A DNA stretch of 7,035 bases from B8-G4 sp033720735 (GCA_033720735.1 JAWWBX010000233.1:1-7035); one strand, 5' to 3'. Counted from the stretch's first letter, positions 1 through 6,465 are shown. Made by a program: numbers and translations. The notes: a model not told the origin generated them from the sequence alone.

Positions 1-269
1 TACTTGAAAACGTTGCCTTCCCCGAGTGCGGGTGCCTCACCGACGCGCAGAGTGTCGCCGATCACACTGACACTCTCCGGGTGCATCTCCTGTCGCACCG
101 AGATCGTTTTCCGCAGGGTCCGGAGGTCCTTCTGGATGAATAAAGCGGGCAGGTAGGCGTAGTACCCCCACGAATCCCCACCACCGGAGACATGGTCCTG
201 CCATCCGGCATTCCGCAGAAAGAACAAACCGTAAACTCCAACGATGACCAGAACTGCCACCTGCCGCAT
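1..269 (-). CDS. N-terminal part of a multi-pass membrane protein with GDSWGYYAYLP motif (runs off the window)
   Basis: An open frame starts at the ATG at 269-267 and continues without a stop to the window edge, giving 89 codons. It begins MRQVAVLVIVGVYGLFFLRN, a hydrophobic segment (about residues 3-18) that looks like a signal anchor or first membrane helix. Next come GDSWGYYAYLPALFI (about residues 32-46) and a more polar stretch containing KDLRTLRKTISVRQEMHPES. From memory, a Gly-Asp-x-Trp-Gly-Tyr-Tyr-x-Tyr-Leu-Pro segment right after the first helix is typical of Bacteroidota multi-pass membrane proteins annotated as hypothetical or glycosyltransferase-like; that family assignment is recall, not a search result. 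The frame stays open upstream of 269 but I find no ATG, GTG or TTG there before the repeat array, so this start is preferred. There is no strong Shine-Dalgarno sequence. The gene lacks its 3' part only because the window ends. Overlapping frames in the same interval read as low-complexity nonsense. Confidence 0.72.
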   Translation of the reverse strand, partial: MRQVAVLVIVGVYGLFFLRNAGWQDHVSGGGDSWGYYAYLPALFIQKDLRTLRKTISVRQEMHPESVSVIGDTLRVGEAPALGEGNVFK

Positions 270-340
270 GCTCCGAAGATAAGTGCTTGAGGAACGCAGG
301 AAATGCCATGATTTGACATTTATGGTACTACCGGGGCTAC

Positions 341-763
341 GTTGTGTCCTTGGTGCTCGTAGTGGTGAATGAGAACGGTTGGATGCACCACAAATGTCAC
401 GGCGGACACGACGGCTATGCAGATGCACCTGGCGCTCATTGTGTCCTTGGTGGCCGTGGTGGTGAATGAGGACGGTTGGATGCACCACGGCGAGCACGGC
501 GGACACGGTGAGGCTGAGGTGTGATCTGGGTGCTCGTTGTGTTCTTTGTGTTCGTGGTGGTGAATGAGAACGTTTGAATGCACCACAAATGTCACGGCGG
601 ACACGACGGCTATGCAGATGCACCTGGCACTCGTTGTGTCCTTGGTGTTCGTGGTGGTGAATGAGGACGGTTGGATGTACCACAAATGTCACGGCGGACA
701 CGACGGCTATGCAGCTGCACCTGGGTGCTCGTTGTGTTCTTGGTGCTCGTGGTGGTGAAAGAG
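341..763. repeat. Tandem array of 97/98-bp units, four full and one partial
   Basis: Units start at 341, 438, 536, 633 and 731, so the spacing alternates 97, 98, 97, 98. Each unit runs: TTGTGTCCTTGGTG, then TCGTGGTGGTGAATGAG, then GACGGTTGGATGCACCAC, AAATGTCACGGCGGACACG, ACGGCTATGCAGATGCACC and TGGCGCTC. Units 1, 3 and 4 are close copies. Unit 2 diverges in its second half (about 488-530), where a CACGGCGAGCACGGCGG stretch replaces the AAATGTCAC part. Unit 5 stops after GTGGTGGTGAAAGAG, at about 763. Because 97+98=195 is a multiple of three, every second unit falls in the same reading frame, and this creates artefactual open frames with a 65-residue internal repeat. The interval holds no credible gene. 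The CTTGGTGTTCGTGGTGGTGAA core resembles the widespread CTTTGTGTCTTTGTGGT-type intergenic repeats that I recall lying next to GxxExxY genes in many bacteria; that parallel is from memory. Confidence 0.9.
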
Positions 764-764
764 A

Positions 765-1270
765 CCAGTATTGCATATTACGCGAATCCTTATCTTGGTG
801 GTACACATAAACCATCATTCAATGATCAAGGAAAATGAGTTGGGCAAGACTGCCCTCGACTGTGCGTTCAAGGTCCATCGAGCCCTTGGACCAGGCCTGC
901 TGGAATCGACCTATGAGGCGTGCCTCGAATACGAATTGCTCAAGCTTGGACTGCACGTTACCAGACAGCACCCATTGCCAGTCATTTACGATGATGTCAA
1001 ATTGGAAAATGGGTATCGCATCGACCTCTTTATTGAAAAGTGCGTCATTATTGAGGTGAAATCAATAGAGTTGATCAACCCCATTCATGTGGCACAGATC
1101 CTGACTTACCTCAAACTGAGCGGAGTAAGATTGGGCTACCTGATCAACTTCAATTCAGTACTGCTCAAACATGGAATCAGGCGACTGATTAACTAATAGG
1201 AGATACGTCGGTGCTCACGGACGATTGCGGTAAGGCTACGTTTCTGATTTTCGCGGGTGCGGTTGTGACG
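765..1270 (+). mobile_element. Possible GxxExxY-carrying insertion inside a repeat unit (hypothesis)
   Basis: The upstream array breaks off inside its fifth unit at GTGAAAGAGA (755-764). The downstream flank resumes with GTGCATGAGA (1271-1280), which matches the same place in the unit (GTGAATGAGA), followed by words from the rest of the unit. The segment between, about 506 bases, contains the GxxExxY gene and little else. This geometry is what an insertion into one repeat unit with a 10-base target duplication would give, but the two flanks match each other at only 8 of 10 positions. I see no terminal inverted repeats and no transposase. The alternative is that the gene is old and the repeats decayed around it. 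Confidence 0.3.
822..1196 (+). CDS. GxxExxY family protein (predicted PD-(D/E)XK-like fold)
   Basis: The 124-residue product matches the GxxExxY family (related to PDDEXK_3) along its whole length. It starts MIKENELGKTALDCAFKVHR, then has the name-giving motif G25-L-L-E28-S-T-Y31 inside ALGPGLLESTYEACLEYEL. Next come RQHPLPVIYDDVKLENGYRI, a nuclease-like core with D68 and E78-V-K80 (the D...ExK pattern), the conserved A91-Q92 with LTYLKLSG, and the usual C-terminus LGYLINFNSVLLKHGIRRLIN. The D...ExK arrangement suggests a metal-dependent nuclease fold, but the family's biochemical activity and role are not established to my knowledge. A TTG at 771 would add 17 residues; the ATG at 822 is chosen because the family normally begins at M(x)ENEL. 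The gene lacks a Shine-Dalgarno sequence. A weak promoter-like pair (TTG at 771-773, TATCTTGG at 791-798) has a spacing of only 17 and is uncertain. The gene is flanked on both sides by array-derived repeat sequence and its neighbours are functionally unrelated. It is intact, with no missing motif residue. Confidence 0.92.
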   Translation: MIKENELGKTALDCAFKVHRALGPGLLESTYEACLEYELLKLGLHVTRQHPLPVIYDDVKLENGYRIDLFIEKCVIIEVKSIELINPIHVAQILTYLKLSGVRLGYLINFNSVLLKHGIRRLIN

Positions 1271-1318
1271 GTGCATGAGAGCACTCGTTTTGCACCACGT
1301 CACAAGGCGAGATGCAGA
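1271..1318. repeat. Degenerate second half of the 97/98-bp repeat unit
   Basis: Read on the plus strand, this stretch contains in order GTGCATGAGA, CGTTT, TGCACCAC, GTCAC, GGCGA and ATGCAGA. All of these occur in the same order in the upstream array (compare unit 3 at 559-618: GTGAATGAGA, CGTTT, TGCACCAC, GTCAC, GGCGG, ATGCAGA). The alignment needs two gaps, so it would be a decayed partial unit. It ends exactly at the stop codon of the converging amidohydrolase gene. The match was made by eye and no statistical score is available. Confidence 0.45.
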
Positions 1319-2758
1319 CTACTTCTTCATATAATCCAATGCCGGCTTCCGGTCACCGAGCAGCGCCTCGTACCTGAAGTCGGCACCACGCCGGCGGATC
1401 AGTTCATCCTGTGCCTGCCGTACGATATCCGGATTGTTGATCAGGTCGATGGCACTCATCGCCATGGTTTTGGCGGCCACCAACATGCCCTTGATGCCGA
1501 TACTCGTCCCGCCTGTTGCCACGGCCTGCCAGCTGTGACTGGCGGTTCCCGGCGTCCAGGTAGCCCCGCGCAGGCTGATGTAGGGTGCGACCCAGCTCAC
1601 GTCGCCGGCATCAGTTGAGTAGTTGCCAGCTTGCTCCGAGACTTCAAGAGGCAGGACCCTGGCAGCATCCTCAGGTACCGAGGTGCCTGTCGGATACGTC
1701 TTCATGATCTCCCGGGCAAAGGCCAGTTCTATCGAATCATACTCAACCCCGCCCACCTTGACCAGGTTGTCGTGATACACGCGCGCAAGTGTTTCGTTGG
1801 GGAGGACATTGAAGGCGCCACCCGTGATCTCGTAATCCATGCGCGTCTGCGTACCCAAAGCGGCACCCTCCGCGGCGTTGACCAGACGTTCGAAAATCGC
1901 CTTGACCTCCCGCATGTCGGGATGCCGCACGAAGTAATACACCTCTGCAAACGCGGGTACCACATTCGGCGCCAGTCCGCCGTGCGTGATCACGTAGTGG
2001 ATGCGTGACTTGTCAGACACGTGCTCGCGCATCAGGTTGACCATGTGGTTCATCGCCTCGACACCATCCAGGGCGCTGCGTCCGCGTTCGGGGAAACCAG
2101 CGGCGTGTGCTGACTCACCATAGAATCTGAATTTGACCGAGACGATCGCCAGGCAGGAGCGCGCCGTCACGTTGTTGCGATCACCGGCGTGCCAGCTCAG
2201 GACCACGTCCACATCGTCAAACAATCCTTCGCGGACCATGTAGACCTTGCCTGCGCCTCCTTCCTCGGCTGGTGTGCCATAGATACGCAGCGTGCCTTGT
2301 TTGCCAGACCGCCTCAGCCATTCCTTGGCCGCGATAGCTGCCGCGGCTGAACCTGTGCCGAACAAGTGGTGACCGCAGGCATGACCGTTGTTGTTCCCTG
2401 GTCGCTCCTGCCGGTATGGAACCGCCTCCTGGGAAACACCAGGCAGGGCATCGAACTCGGAGATGAAAGCAATGACCGGCTCGCCCTGGCCATAACTGGC
2501 CACAAAACCGGTCGGTAAACCGGCGACACCAGCTTCCACCTGAAACCCTTCGGTGCGCAGCCGCTCCTGTAACGCAGCGGTACTCTTCTCCTCCATGTAC
2601 CCCAACTCGGCGTAGTCCCAGATCTGAAAGGCAAGGTCGGCAAACTCCGCTTTGCGGGACTCGAGCAAGTCCATCACCATTTGCTTGTCGGGGCTAACCT
2701 GCGCAATCATTGAACTGGTTAAGAAAACCACGAGAGAGATCGCAATGAAGTGTTGCAT
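1319..2758 (-). CDS. Exported M20 family amidohydrolase, AbgB-like
   Basis: This is a full-length zinc-dependent hydrolase of the M20 peptidase/amidohydrolase family, closest by motif to AbgB (p-aminobenzoyl-glutamate hydrolase subunit B). The preferred product has 479 residues. It starts MQHFIAISLVVFLTSSMIAQ, a signal peptide with likely cleavage after MIA, so the enzyme probably acts outside the cytoplasm. An ATG seven codons upstream (2779) is also possible. Metal-site motifs, numbered from 2758, are HACGHH (126-131), TPAEEGG (162-168), SWHAGD (188-193) and GTASHSW (404-410). The dimerisation (lid) domain spans about 200-315 and includes the GESAHAAGFPERGRSALDG segment. The C-terminus LLGDRKPALDYMKK is typical of AbgB-like enzymes. 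The substrate is unknown: the family hydrolyses amide bonds of N-acyl amino acids or aminobenzoyl-glutamate, and export suggests a scavenged peptide-like or acyl-amino-acid compound. xth ends 63 bases upstream on the same strand. A promoter-like pair lies in that gap. It converges on the GxxExxY gene. Confidence 0.9.
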   Translation of the reverse strand: MQHFIAISLVVFLTSSMIAQVSPDKQMVMDLLESRKAEFADLAFQIWDYAELGYMEEKSTAALQERLRTEGFQVEAGVAGLPTGFVASYGQGEPVIAFISEFDALPGVSQEAVPYRQERPGNNNGHACGHHLFGTGSAAAAIAAKEWLRRSGKQGTLRIYGTPAEEGGAGKVYMVREGLFDDVDVVLSWHAGDRNNVTARSCLAIVSVKFRFYGESAHAAGFPERGRSALDGVEAMNHMVNLMREHVSDKSRIHYVITHGGLAPNVVPAFAEVYYFVRHPDMREVKAIFERLVNAAEGAALGTQTRMDYEITGGAFNVLPNETLARVYHDNLVKVGGVEYDSIELAFAREIMKTYPTGTSVPEDAARVLPLEVSEQAGNYSTDAGDVSWVAPYISLRGATWTPGTASHSWQAVATGGTSIGIKGMLVAAKTMAMSAIDLINNPDIVRQAQDELIRRRGADFRYEALLGDRKPALDYMKK

Positions 2759-2781
2759 GGCGGATGACGTCTGGTACATGG

Positions 2782-2811
2782 TAAAGTTATCAACCAGCAG
2801 CTCATTGCCAA
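2782..2811 (-). promoter_or_regulatory. Bacteroidota-type promoter candidate for the M20 amidohydrolase
   Basis: On the minus strand, TTG (2811-2809) is followed after 19 bases by TAACTTTA (2789-2782). This fits the Bacteroidota housekeeping pattern TTG-N19-21-TAnnTTTG with one mismatch in the last base. Transcription would start close to the ATG at 2779, which favours translation from the ATG at 2758 with a short leader. It was found by inspection only. Confidence 0.38.
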
Positions 2812-2821
2812 AGGTGACGGG

Positions 2822-3589
2822 CTAGTGCAGGGTGAGCCCGATCGGACAATGGTCACTCCCCATGATCCCGGAGTGCATGAAGCTGTCTCCGACACGCGGC
2901 ATCAGATCTTCGCTGACCAGGAAGTAATCGATCCGCCAGCCCACATTCTTCTCCCGGGCATTTCGGAAATACGCCCACCAGGTATACGCCACGGTCTCGG
3001 GATACAACTGTCGGAAGGTGTCGACAAATCCGGCCTCCAGGTGCCGGGTGAAGCCATCGATCTCGAGTTGGGTGTAGCCGGCGGTCTTGTTGTAGTTGGG
3101 CTTGGGATGTGCGAGGTCGATGGGTTGATGTGCCACGTTAAGATCTCCGCAGAGGATCACCGGCTTGTGCTGCTTGAGATCAACGAGAAAGCGACGGAAG
3201 GCCTTGTCCCACCGCGCCCGGTAGTCATGCCGCACCAGCCCGCGTCCGGAATTGGGCACATAGGCCGTCACCAGATAGTAGTCATCATACTCCGCAGTGA
3301 TGACACGCCCTTCCTGATCGTGTGCCTTGACGCCGATATCGTTGGCGACATTGATGGGCGCCCGCTTGCTCAAAATGGCCGTGCTCGAGTATCCCTTGCG
3401 CTCAGCCGAATTGGCAAAGATGTGGTAGCCATCGATTGCCTCCAGCGCCACGTGCACCTGGTCCTCCTGTGCTTTGGTCTCCTGCAGGCAAATGATGTCG
3501 GGATGCATGGACGCCAGGCTCTCCGCAAACCCCTTGTTCATGACGGCCCGGATCCCGTTGACATTCCATGAGACGATGTTCAATGCCAT
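2822..3589 (-). CDS. xth: Exodeoxyribonuclease III / AP endonuclease (ExoA/XthA type)
   Basis: The 255-residue product is a complete Mg-dependent AP endonuclease and 3'-5' exonuclease of the EEP superfamily, acting in base-excision repair of abasic sites. Visible active-site segments, numbered from MALN, are: SWNVNGIRA with N9 and N11; LQETKA with E37; TAYVPNSG with Y110; the CGDLNVAH segment with D149 and N151; GWRIDYFLVS with D221; and the final SDHCPIGL with D246-H247. The segment KGYSSTAILSK has Ser where KGYSG is more usual, probably a tolerated change. The length fits the ExoA subgroup (about 250-260). A longer frame to 3691 adds 34 residues with no family similarity, and MALNIVSWNVNGIRA is the normal N-terminus, so the ATG at 3589-3587 is chosen. 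TGGAA just upstream is at best a weak ribosome-binding site. It is co-directional with the M20 gene (gap about 63 bases) and divergent from the DUF2807 gene. Nothing about the gene looks broken or foreign. Confidence 0.96.
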   Translation of the reverse strand: MALNIVSWNVNGIRAVMNKGFAESLASMHPDIICLQETKAQEDQVHVALEAIDGYHIFANSAERKGYSSTAILSKRAPINVANDIGVKAHDQEGRVITAEYDDYYLVTAYVPNSGRGLVRHDYRARWDKAFRRFLVDLKQHKPVILCGDLNVAHQPIDLAHPKPNYNKTAGYTQLEIDGFTRHLEAGFVDTFRQLYPETVAYTWWAYFRNAREKNVGWRIDYFLVSEDLMPRVGDSFMHSGIMGSDHCPIGLTLH

Positions 3590-3802
3590 TTCCAGCGTGT
3601 TGTATGCAATGATACTTGTTTCAGTGGATGACGGCACAAAATCTCTGCGCGGATTGCAACCTTCCGGGGACTGCCAACGACTGTATGACACCGGTGGAGG
3701 GCTGGTCCGGTTAAATCGCTGTTAAAGGAACGTGGCCCAGGCAGCCTTCGTGTCCGGGGACTGTCGTTATAGGTACAAATTCCAAACTTCAAATCCTTTA
3801 CT

Positions 3803-4525
3803 ATGAAATCAGCACGCTTTAGCCTGGCAGCAGCCATCATCGCGGTGATTGCCAGCGGTTGTTATTTGGATGACGTCTTCGATTGCGAACGCGGCCGAGG
3901 CGATGTCATCACGGATACGTTGAATATTCCTGCATTCGATCGGATCCGGCTCGATATTCCGGCGACTGTGTACCTGACCCAGGGCGATTTTTTCGAAGTC
4001 GTCGTGGAGGGCAAACGCAATGTGATCGATGAGATCGAGCGGGATGTGCGCGATGGCGAGTGGGACATCGAATTTGATCGCTGTGTCCGCGAGATCGGTC
4101 GTCTCGACATCTTCATCACGCTGCCCTCTGTTGAACGGATCATTGTGCAAAGCTCTGGCGAGGTATACGGCCAAAACACCATTGTCGAAAATCAACTCGA
4201 CCTGCTCCTCCGCGGATCGGGAATGATCGATGTCGCGCTGGATGTCCAGTATCTGGACTCAAAGATCCAGGGGAGCGGGGCGATCTATCTGGAGGGCGCC
4301 GTCCACAGTCACAACGTCGACATCAGTGCCTCCGGAGATCTTGCCGCCTTTGACCTGATCACCGGGGATACAGACGTACGGATCGATGGATCGGGCGATG
4401 CACAAGTGTTTGTCAACGACTATCTCAAAGTGCGCATCAGGGCGAGTGGCGATGTCTACTACAAGGGGAACCCGGAGTTGGATGTCAGCATTTCTGGCTC
4501 CGGCGATGTGTTTGACGCAAACTAG
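3803..4525 (+). CDS. DUF2807 / 'head GIN' domain lipoprotein
   Basis: The 240-residue product begins MKSARFSLAAAIIAVIASGC, a lipoprotein signal with a lipobox-like IASGC. Cleavage before C20 and lipid attachment would put it in the envelope. The rest is a putative auto-transporter adhesin 'head GIN' (DUF2807) domain. It opens with the typical phrase IPAFDRIRLDIPATVYLTQGD (about 42-62), then EVVVEGKRNVIDEIERDV, and then a regular series of S-G turns: SSGE (117), GSGM (138), GSGA (157), SGDL (177), GSGD (197), SGDV (215), GSGD (232). The 17-20 residue period suggests a right-handed beta-solenoid with one turn per repeat. The family is common in Bacteroidota, usually of unknown function. Two extra cysteines (C28, C94) sit in the N-terminal half and could pair. 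The start is the ATG at 3803, in an A/T-rich context with no Shine-Dalgarno sequence. The 213-base divergent gap to xth shows no exact TAnnTTTG element for either gene. Confidence 0.9.
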   Translation: MKSARFSLAAAIIAVIASGCYLDDVFDCERGRGDVITDTLNIPAFDRIRLDIPATVYLTQGDFFEVVVEGKRNVIDEIERDVRDGEWDIEFDRCVREIGRLDIFITLPSVERIIVQSSGEVYGQNTIVENQLDLLLRGSGMIDVALDVQYLDSKIQGSGAIYLEGAVHSHNVDISASGDLAAFDLITGDTDVRIDGSGDAQVFVNDYLKVRIRASGDVYYKGNPELDVSISGSGDVFDAN

Positions 4526-4554
4526 GGATATCGCAGCGTCTTCAGGGAGGCAGT

Positions 4555-4674
4555 CTAGAAGGTCAGGTCAAAATTCATTCTGTACACCCAGATCAACAGG
4601 AGTACAAAGAGAATGACAGCGATGAGAAACTTGATAAAACAACTTCCTTTCTTACCGTAGTTCTGGTCGTTCAT
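4555..4674 (-). CDS. Small single-TM membrane protein, 39 residues
   Basis: An ATG at 4674-4672 opens a 40-codon frame ending in TAG at 4557-4555. The product begins MNDQNYGKKGSC, continues with the hydrophobic run FIKFLIAVILFVLLLIWVY (about residues 13-31), and ends RMNFDLTF. This is a polar, Lys-containing N-terminus, one strong membrane helix and a short tail. By the positive-inside rule the N-terminus (KK) is probably cytoplasmic. I do not recognise a family. It is convergent with the lipoprotein gene (29 bases between stop codons) and divergent from rpoN. The well-formed start and the near-ideal TM segment argue for a real gene; its shortness and the lack of a Shine-Dalgarno sequence leave doubt. 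Confidence 0.6.
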   Translation of the reverse strand: MNDQNYGKKGSCFIKFLIAVILFVLLLIWVYRMNFDLTF

Positions 4675-4811
4675 TCAGCGTGACGTTCGGTTCAAATCAC
4701 TGGCAAAGAAACGTTAAAATCCGGTGCTTTGCAAGGCAGTCACGACAGGGGCTGTGCCAGGTCTCGTCAACACCGGATCCGGGGTTGTTGAAAAATTAAT
4801 ATGACAATAAA

Positions 4812-4842
4812 CTGTAATATGTAAACGATTCATATATATTTG
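4812..4842 (+). promoter_or_regulatory. Bacteroidota-type promoter candidate for rpoN
   Basis: TATATTTG at 4835-4842 is an exact match to the Bacteroidota -7 element TAnnTTTG. CTG at 4812-4814 stands 20 bases upstream, one mismatch from the -33 TTG. Both lie in the A/T-rich part of the gap (about 4786-4845), and transcription would start roughly 105-110 bases before the rpoN ATG. The rest of the 4526-4956 gap holds only the 39-residue gene and no RNA gene that I can see. Confidence 0.5.
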
Positions 4843-4956
4843 CTTTAGCGACAGAATGTCGTATTTCAGAGATTCTGGACAGCGATCAAACTTAAAGTTC
4901 CCGATCTTTGTTGAATGCTGTAAGGATCGTTGCAAACAGCCAAATCCGGTACCTGT

Positions 4957-6465
4957 ATGTTAAAGCAAAACCTTAGCCAAAAGATGCTTCAGAAGCTGTC
5001 TCCGCAGCAGATACAGCTTATGAAGCTCCTACAGATACCCACGGCGCGCATTGAAGAACGCATCAAGGAGGAGCTGGAAGCGAACCCTGCGCTGGAAGAA
5101 GGCGCTGAAGAGGAAACGGACCCGACGGGATTCGAAGAGGCCGAGACCGAGGACGGAGCAGCGGGAGAAGAGGATGTGCAGGAAGACGTCTTCGAGATGG
5201 AAGACTATATCAACGACTACATCGAGGAAGACCCGGTGTCGTATCGTGTCCAGGCAGATCTGGGCAGTCGCGACCATAAAGCCGAAACCCCGGTTGTCCT
5301 TTCCGATACCTTCCACGACTACCTGGAACGGCAGCTCGGGATGCTCGATTTGCCGGACGAACGCAGCGTCAAGATTGCGTTGCAAATCGTAGGCAGTATC
5401 GATGATGACGGCTACCTGCGGCGCCAGCCACTGGCGATCATCGATGACCTGCTCTTTGCACAAAACATCGAAGCAACAGAGGAAGATGTCCTTGATCTTC
5501 TGGAAAAGATCCAGCGCTTCGATCCGCCGGGTGTCGGTGCCCGTGATTTACGAGAATGTCTGCTGATCCAACTGAACCTCAAACGCGAACGCTGTCAACA
5601 AGCCGGCGAAGCCTTCAACAACCACCAGGAACTGGCCTACCAGATCCTCGAATTCTACTTCGACGAATTCTCCAAGAAACACTATCACAAACTCCAGAAA
5701 TACCTCGAGGTGGACGAAGACGCGTTGCGCGCAGCCATCGACGAGATCCTGAAGCTCAATCCCAAACCCGCCAGCGCGTACAGCTCGTCAGGGGGGATCG
5801 AGTTCAATTACGTGGTGCCCGACTTTATCATCACCAACCGCGACGGTGAGCTGGAGCTGACGATCAACACCAAGAACCTTCCGGATCTGAGGATCAACGC
5901 GCAGTATGTCGATTTGCTGCGGGATTACAACGAACGCAAGAAGAAGAAAGTCACAACCCCCAAGGACAAACAGGCCATCATTTTCATCAAGCAGAAGATC
6001 GATTCGGCCAAGTGGTTTATCGATGCACTGCGTCAGCGCATGCAGACGCTCTACCGTACGATGTACGCCATCATGAAGTTCCAGTATGAATACTTCCTCA
6101 CTGGCGACGAGCGCAAGATCAAACCCATGATCCTCAAGGATATCGCGGAGATCACCGGCCTCGATATTTCAACCGTCTCCCGTGTAGCCAACAGCAAGTT
6201 TGTCCAGACCGAATTTGGCACGAGGAAACTGAAAGACTTCTTTTCCGAATCCGTCACCAAAATGGACGGCGAAGAAGTATCCACCCTCGAAGTCAAGAAC
6301 ACCCTTTCGGAGATCATCACCTCTGAAAACAAACGCAAGCCGCTTTCCGACGAGAAGCTCAAGAAAATGCTCCAGGAAGAAGGCTACAACATCGCCCGCC
6401 GCACCGTGGCCAAATACCGCGAACAACTCAACATCCCGGTGGCCCGCCTTCGTAAGGAACTCTGA
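4957..6465 (+). CDS. rpoN: RNA polymerase sigma-54 factor RpoN
   Basis: The 502-residue sigma-54 is complete. Region I (about 1-48) is MLKQNLSQKMLQKLSPQQIQ onward, the Gln/Leu-rich part that contacts bacterial enhancer-binding proteins, ending ELEANPALEEG. Region II (about 48-95) is an unusually acidic linker with few basic residues. The core-binding domain (about 112-300) contains LERQLGMLDLP, GSIDDDGYLR and the conserved FDPPGVGARDLRECL (188-202). The DNA-binding part has MILKDIAEITGLDISTVSRV (391-410; helix-turn-helix, -12 recognition) and the RpoN box ARRTVAKYRE (480-489; -24 recognition), ending RLRKEL. It directs core polymerase to -24/-12 promoters that need ATP-driven activators; no activator or PTS-like regulator lies next to it here. 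A TTG at 4930 would add nine residues, but MLKQNLSQK at 4957 is the usual family start. A promoter candidate lies 115 bases upstream. Repeats begin directly after the stop codon. Confidence 0.97.
   Translation: MLKQNLSQKMLQKLSPQQIQLMKLLQIPTARIEERIKEELEANPALEEGAEEETDPTGFEEAETEDGAAGEEDVQEDVFEMEDYINDYIEEDPVSYRVQADLGSRDHKAETPVVLSDTFHDYLERQLGMLDLPDERSVKIALQIVGSIDDDGYLRRQPLAIIDDLLFAQNIEATEEDVLDLLEKIQRFDPPGVGARDLRECLLIQLNLKRERCQQAGEAFNNHQELAYQILEFYFDEFSKKHYHKLQKYLEVDEDALRAAIDEILKLNPKPASAYSSSGGIEFNYVVPDFIITNRDGELELTINTKNLPDLRINAQYVDLLRDYNERKKKKVTTPKDKQAIIFIKQKIDSAKWFIDALRQRMQTLYRTMYAIMKFQYEYFLTGDERKIKPMILKDIAEITGLDISTVSRVANSKFVQTEFGTRKLKDFFSESVTKMDGEEVSTLEVKNTLSEIITSENKRKPLSDEKLKKMLQEEGYNIARRTVAKYREQLNIPVARLRKEL

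Noticed and set aside
320..685. Minus-strand frame of 121 codons across the repeat array
   Set aside because: It is a translation of the tandem repeat: residues such as FTTTNTKDTTSA recur because two units (195 bases) equal 65 codons. The composition is unlike a protein and there is no family match.
564..758. Plus-strand frame of 64 codons in the array
   Set aside because: Same repeat artefact on the other strand, ending with the array.
341..763. CRISPR array
   Set aside because: Units are about 97 bases and similar over their entire length; there are no short identical repeats separated by unique spacers, and no cas genes are nearby.
335..1242. GGCTACGTT at 335-343 and 1234-1242 as a flanking direct repeat of the GxxExxY region
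   Set aside because: A nine-base match over about 900 bases is expected by chance, and it does not line up with the array junctions.
1211..1618. Plus-strand frame of 135 codons over the amidohydrolase 3' end
   Set aside because: It is opposite the M20 gene, whose frame carries all catalytic motifs; the plus-strand product has no recognisable features.
2825..3571. Plus-strand frame of 248 codons
   Set aside because: It is the antisense shadow of exodeoxyribonuclease III, whose frame has every active-site motif.
3590..3691. N-terminal extension of the exonuclease to 3691
   Set aside because: The added 34 residues do not look like the family, whose normal start is MALNIVSWNVNG-like at 3589.
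4714..4935. Minus-strand frame of 73 codons upstream of rpoN
   Set aside because: It spans the A/T-rich rpoN promoter region, has no domain-like pattern, and its start overlaps the region just before rpoN.
5029..5463. Minus-strand frame of 144 codons inside rpoN
   Set aside because: It is antisense to the acidic linker of RpoN; its apparent hydrophobicity is the complement of Glu/Asp codons.
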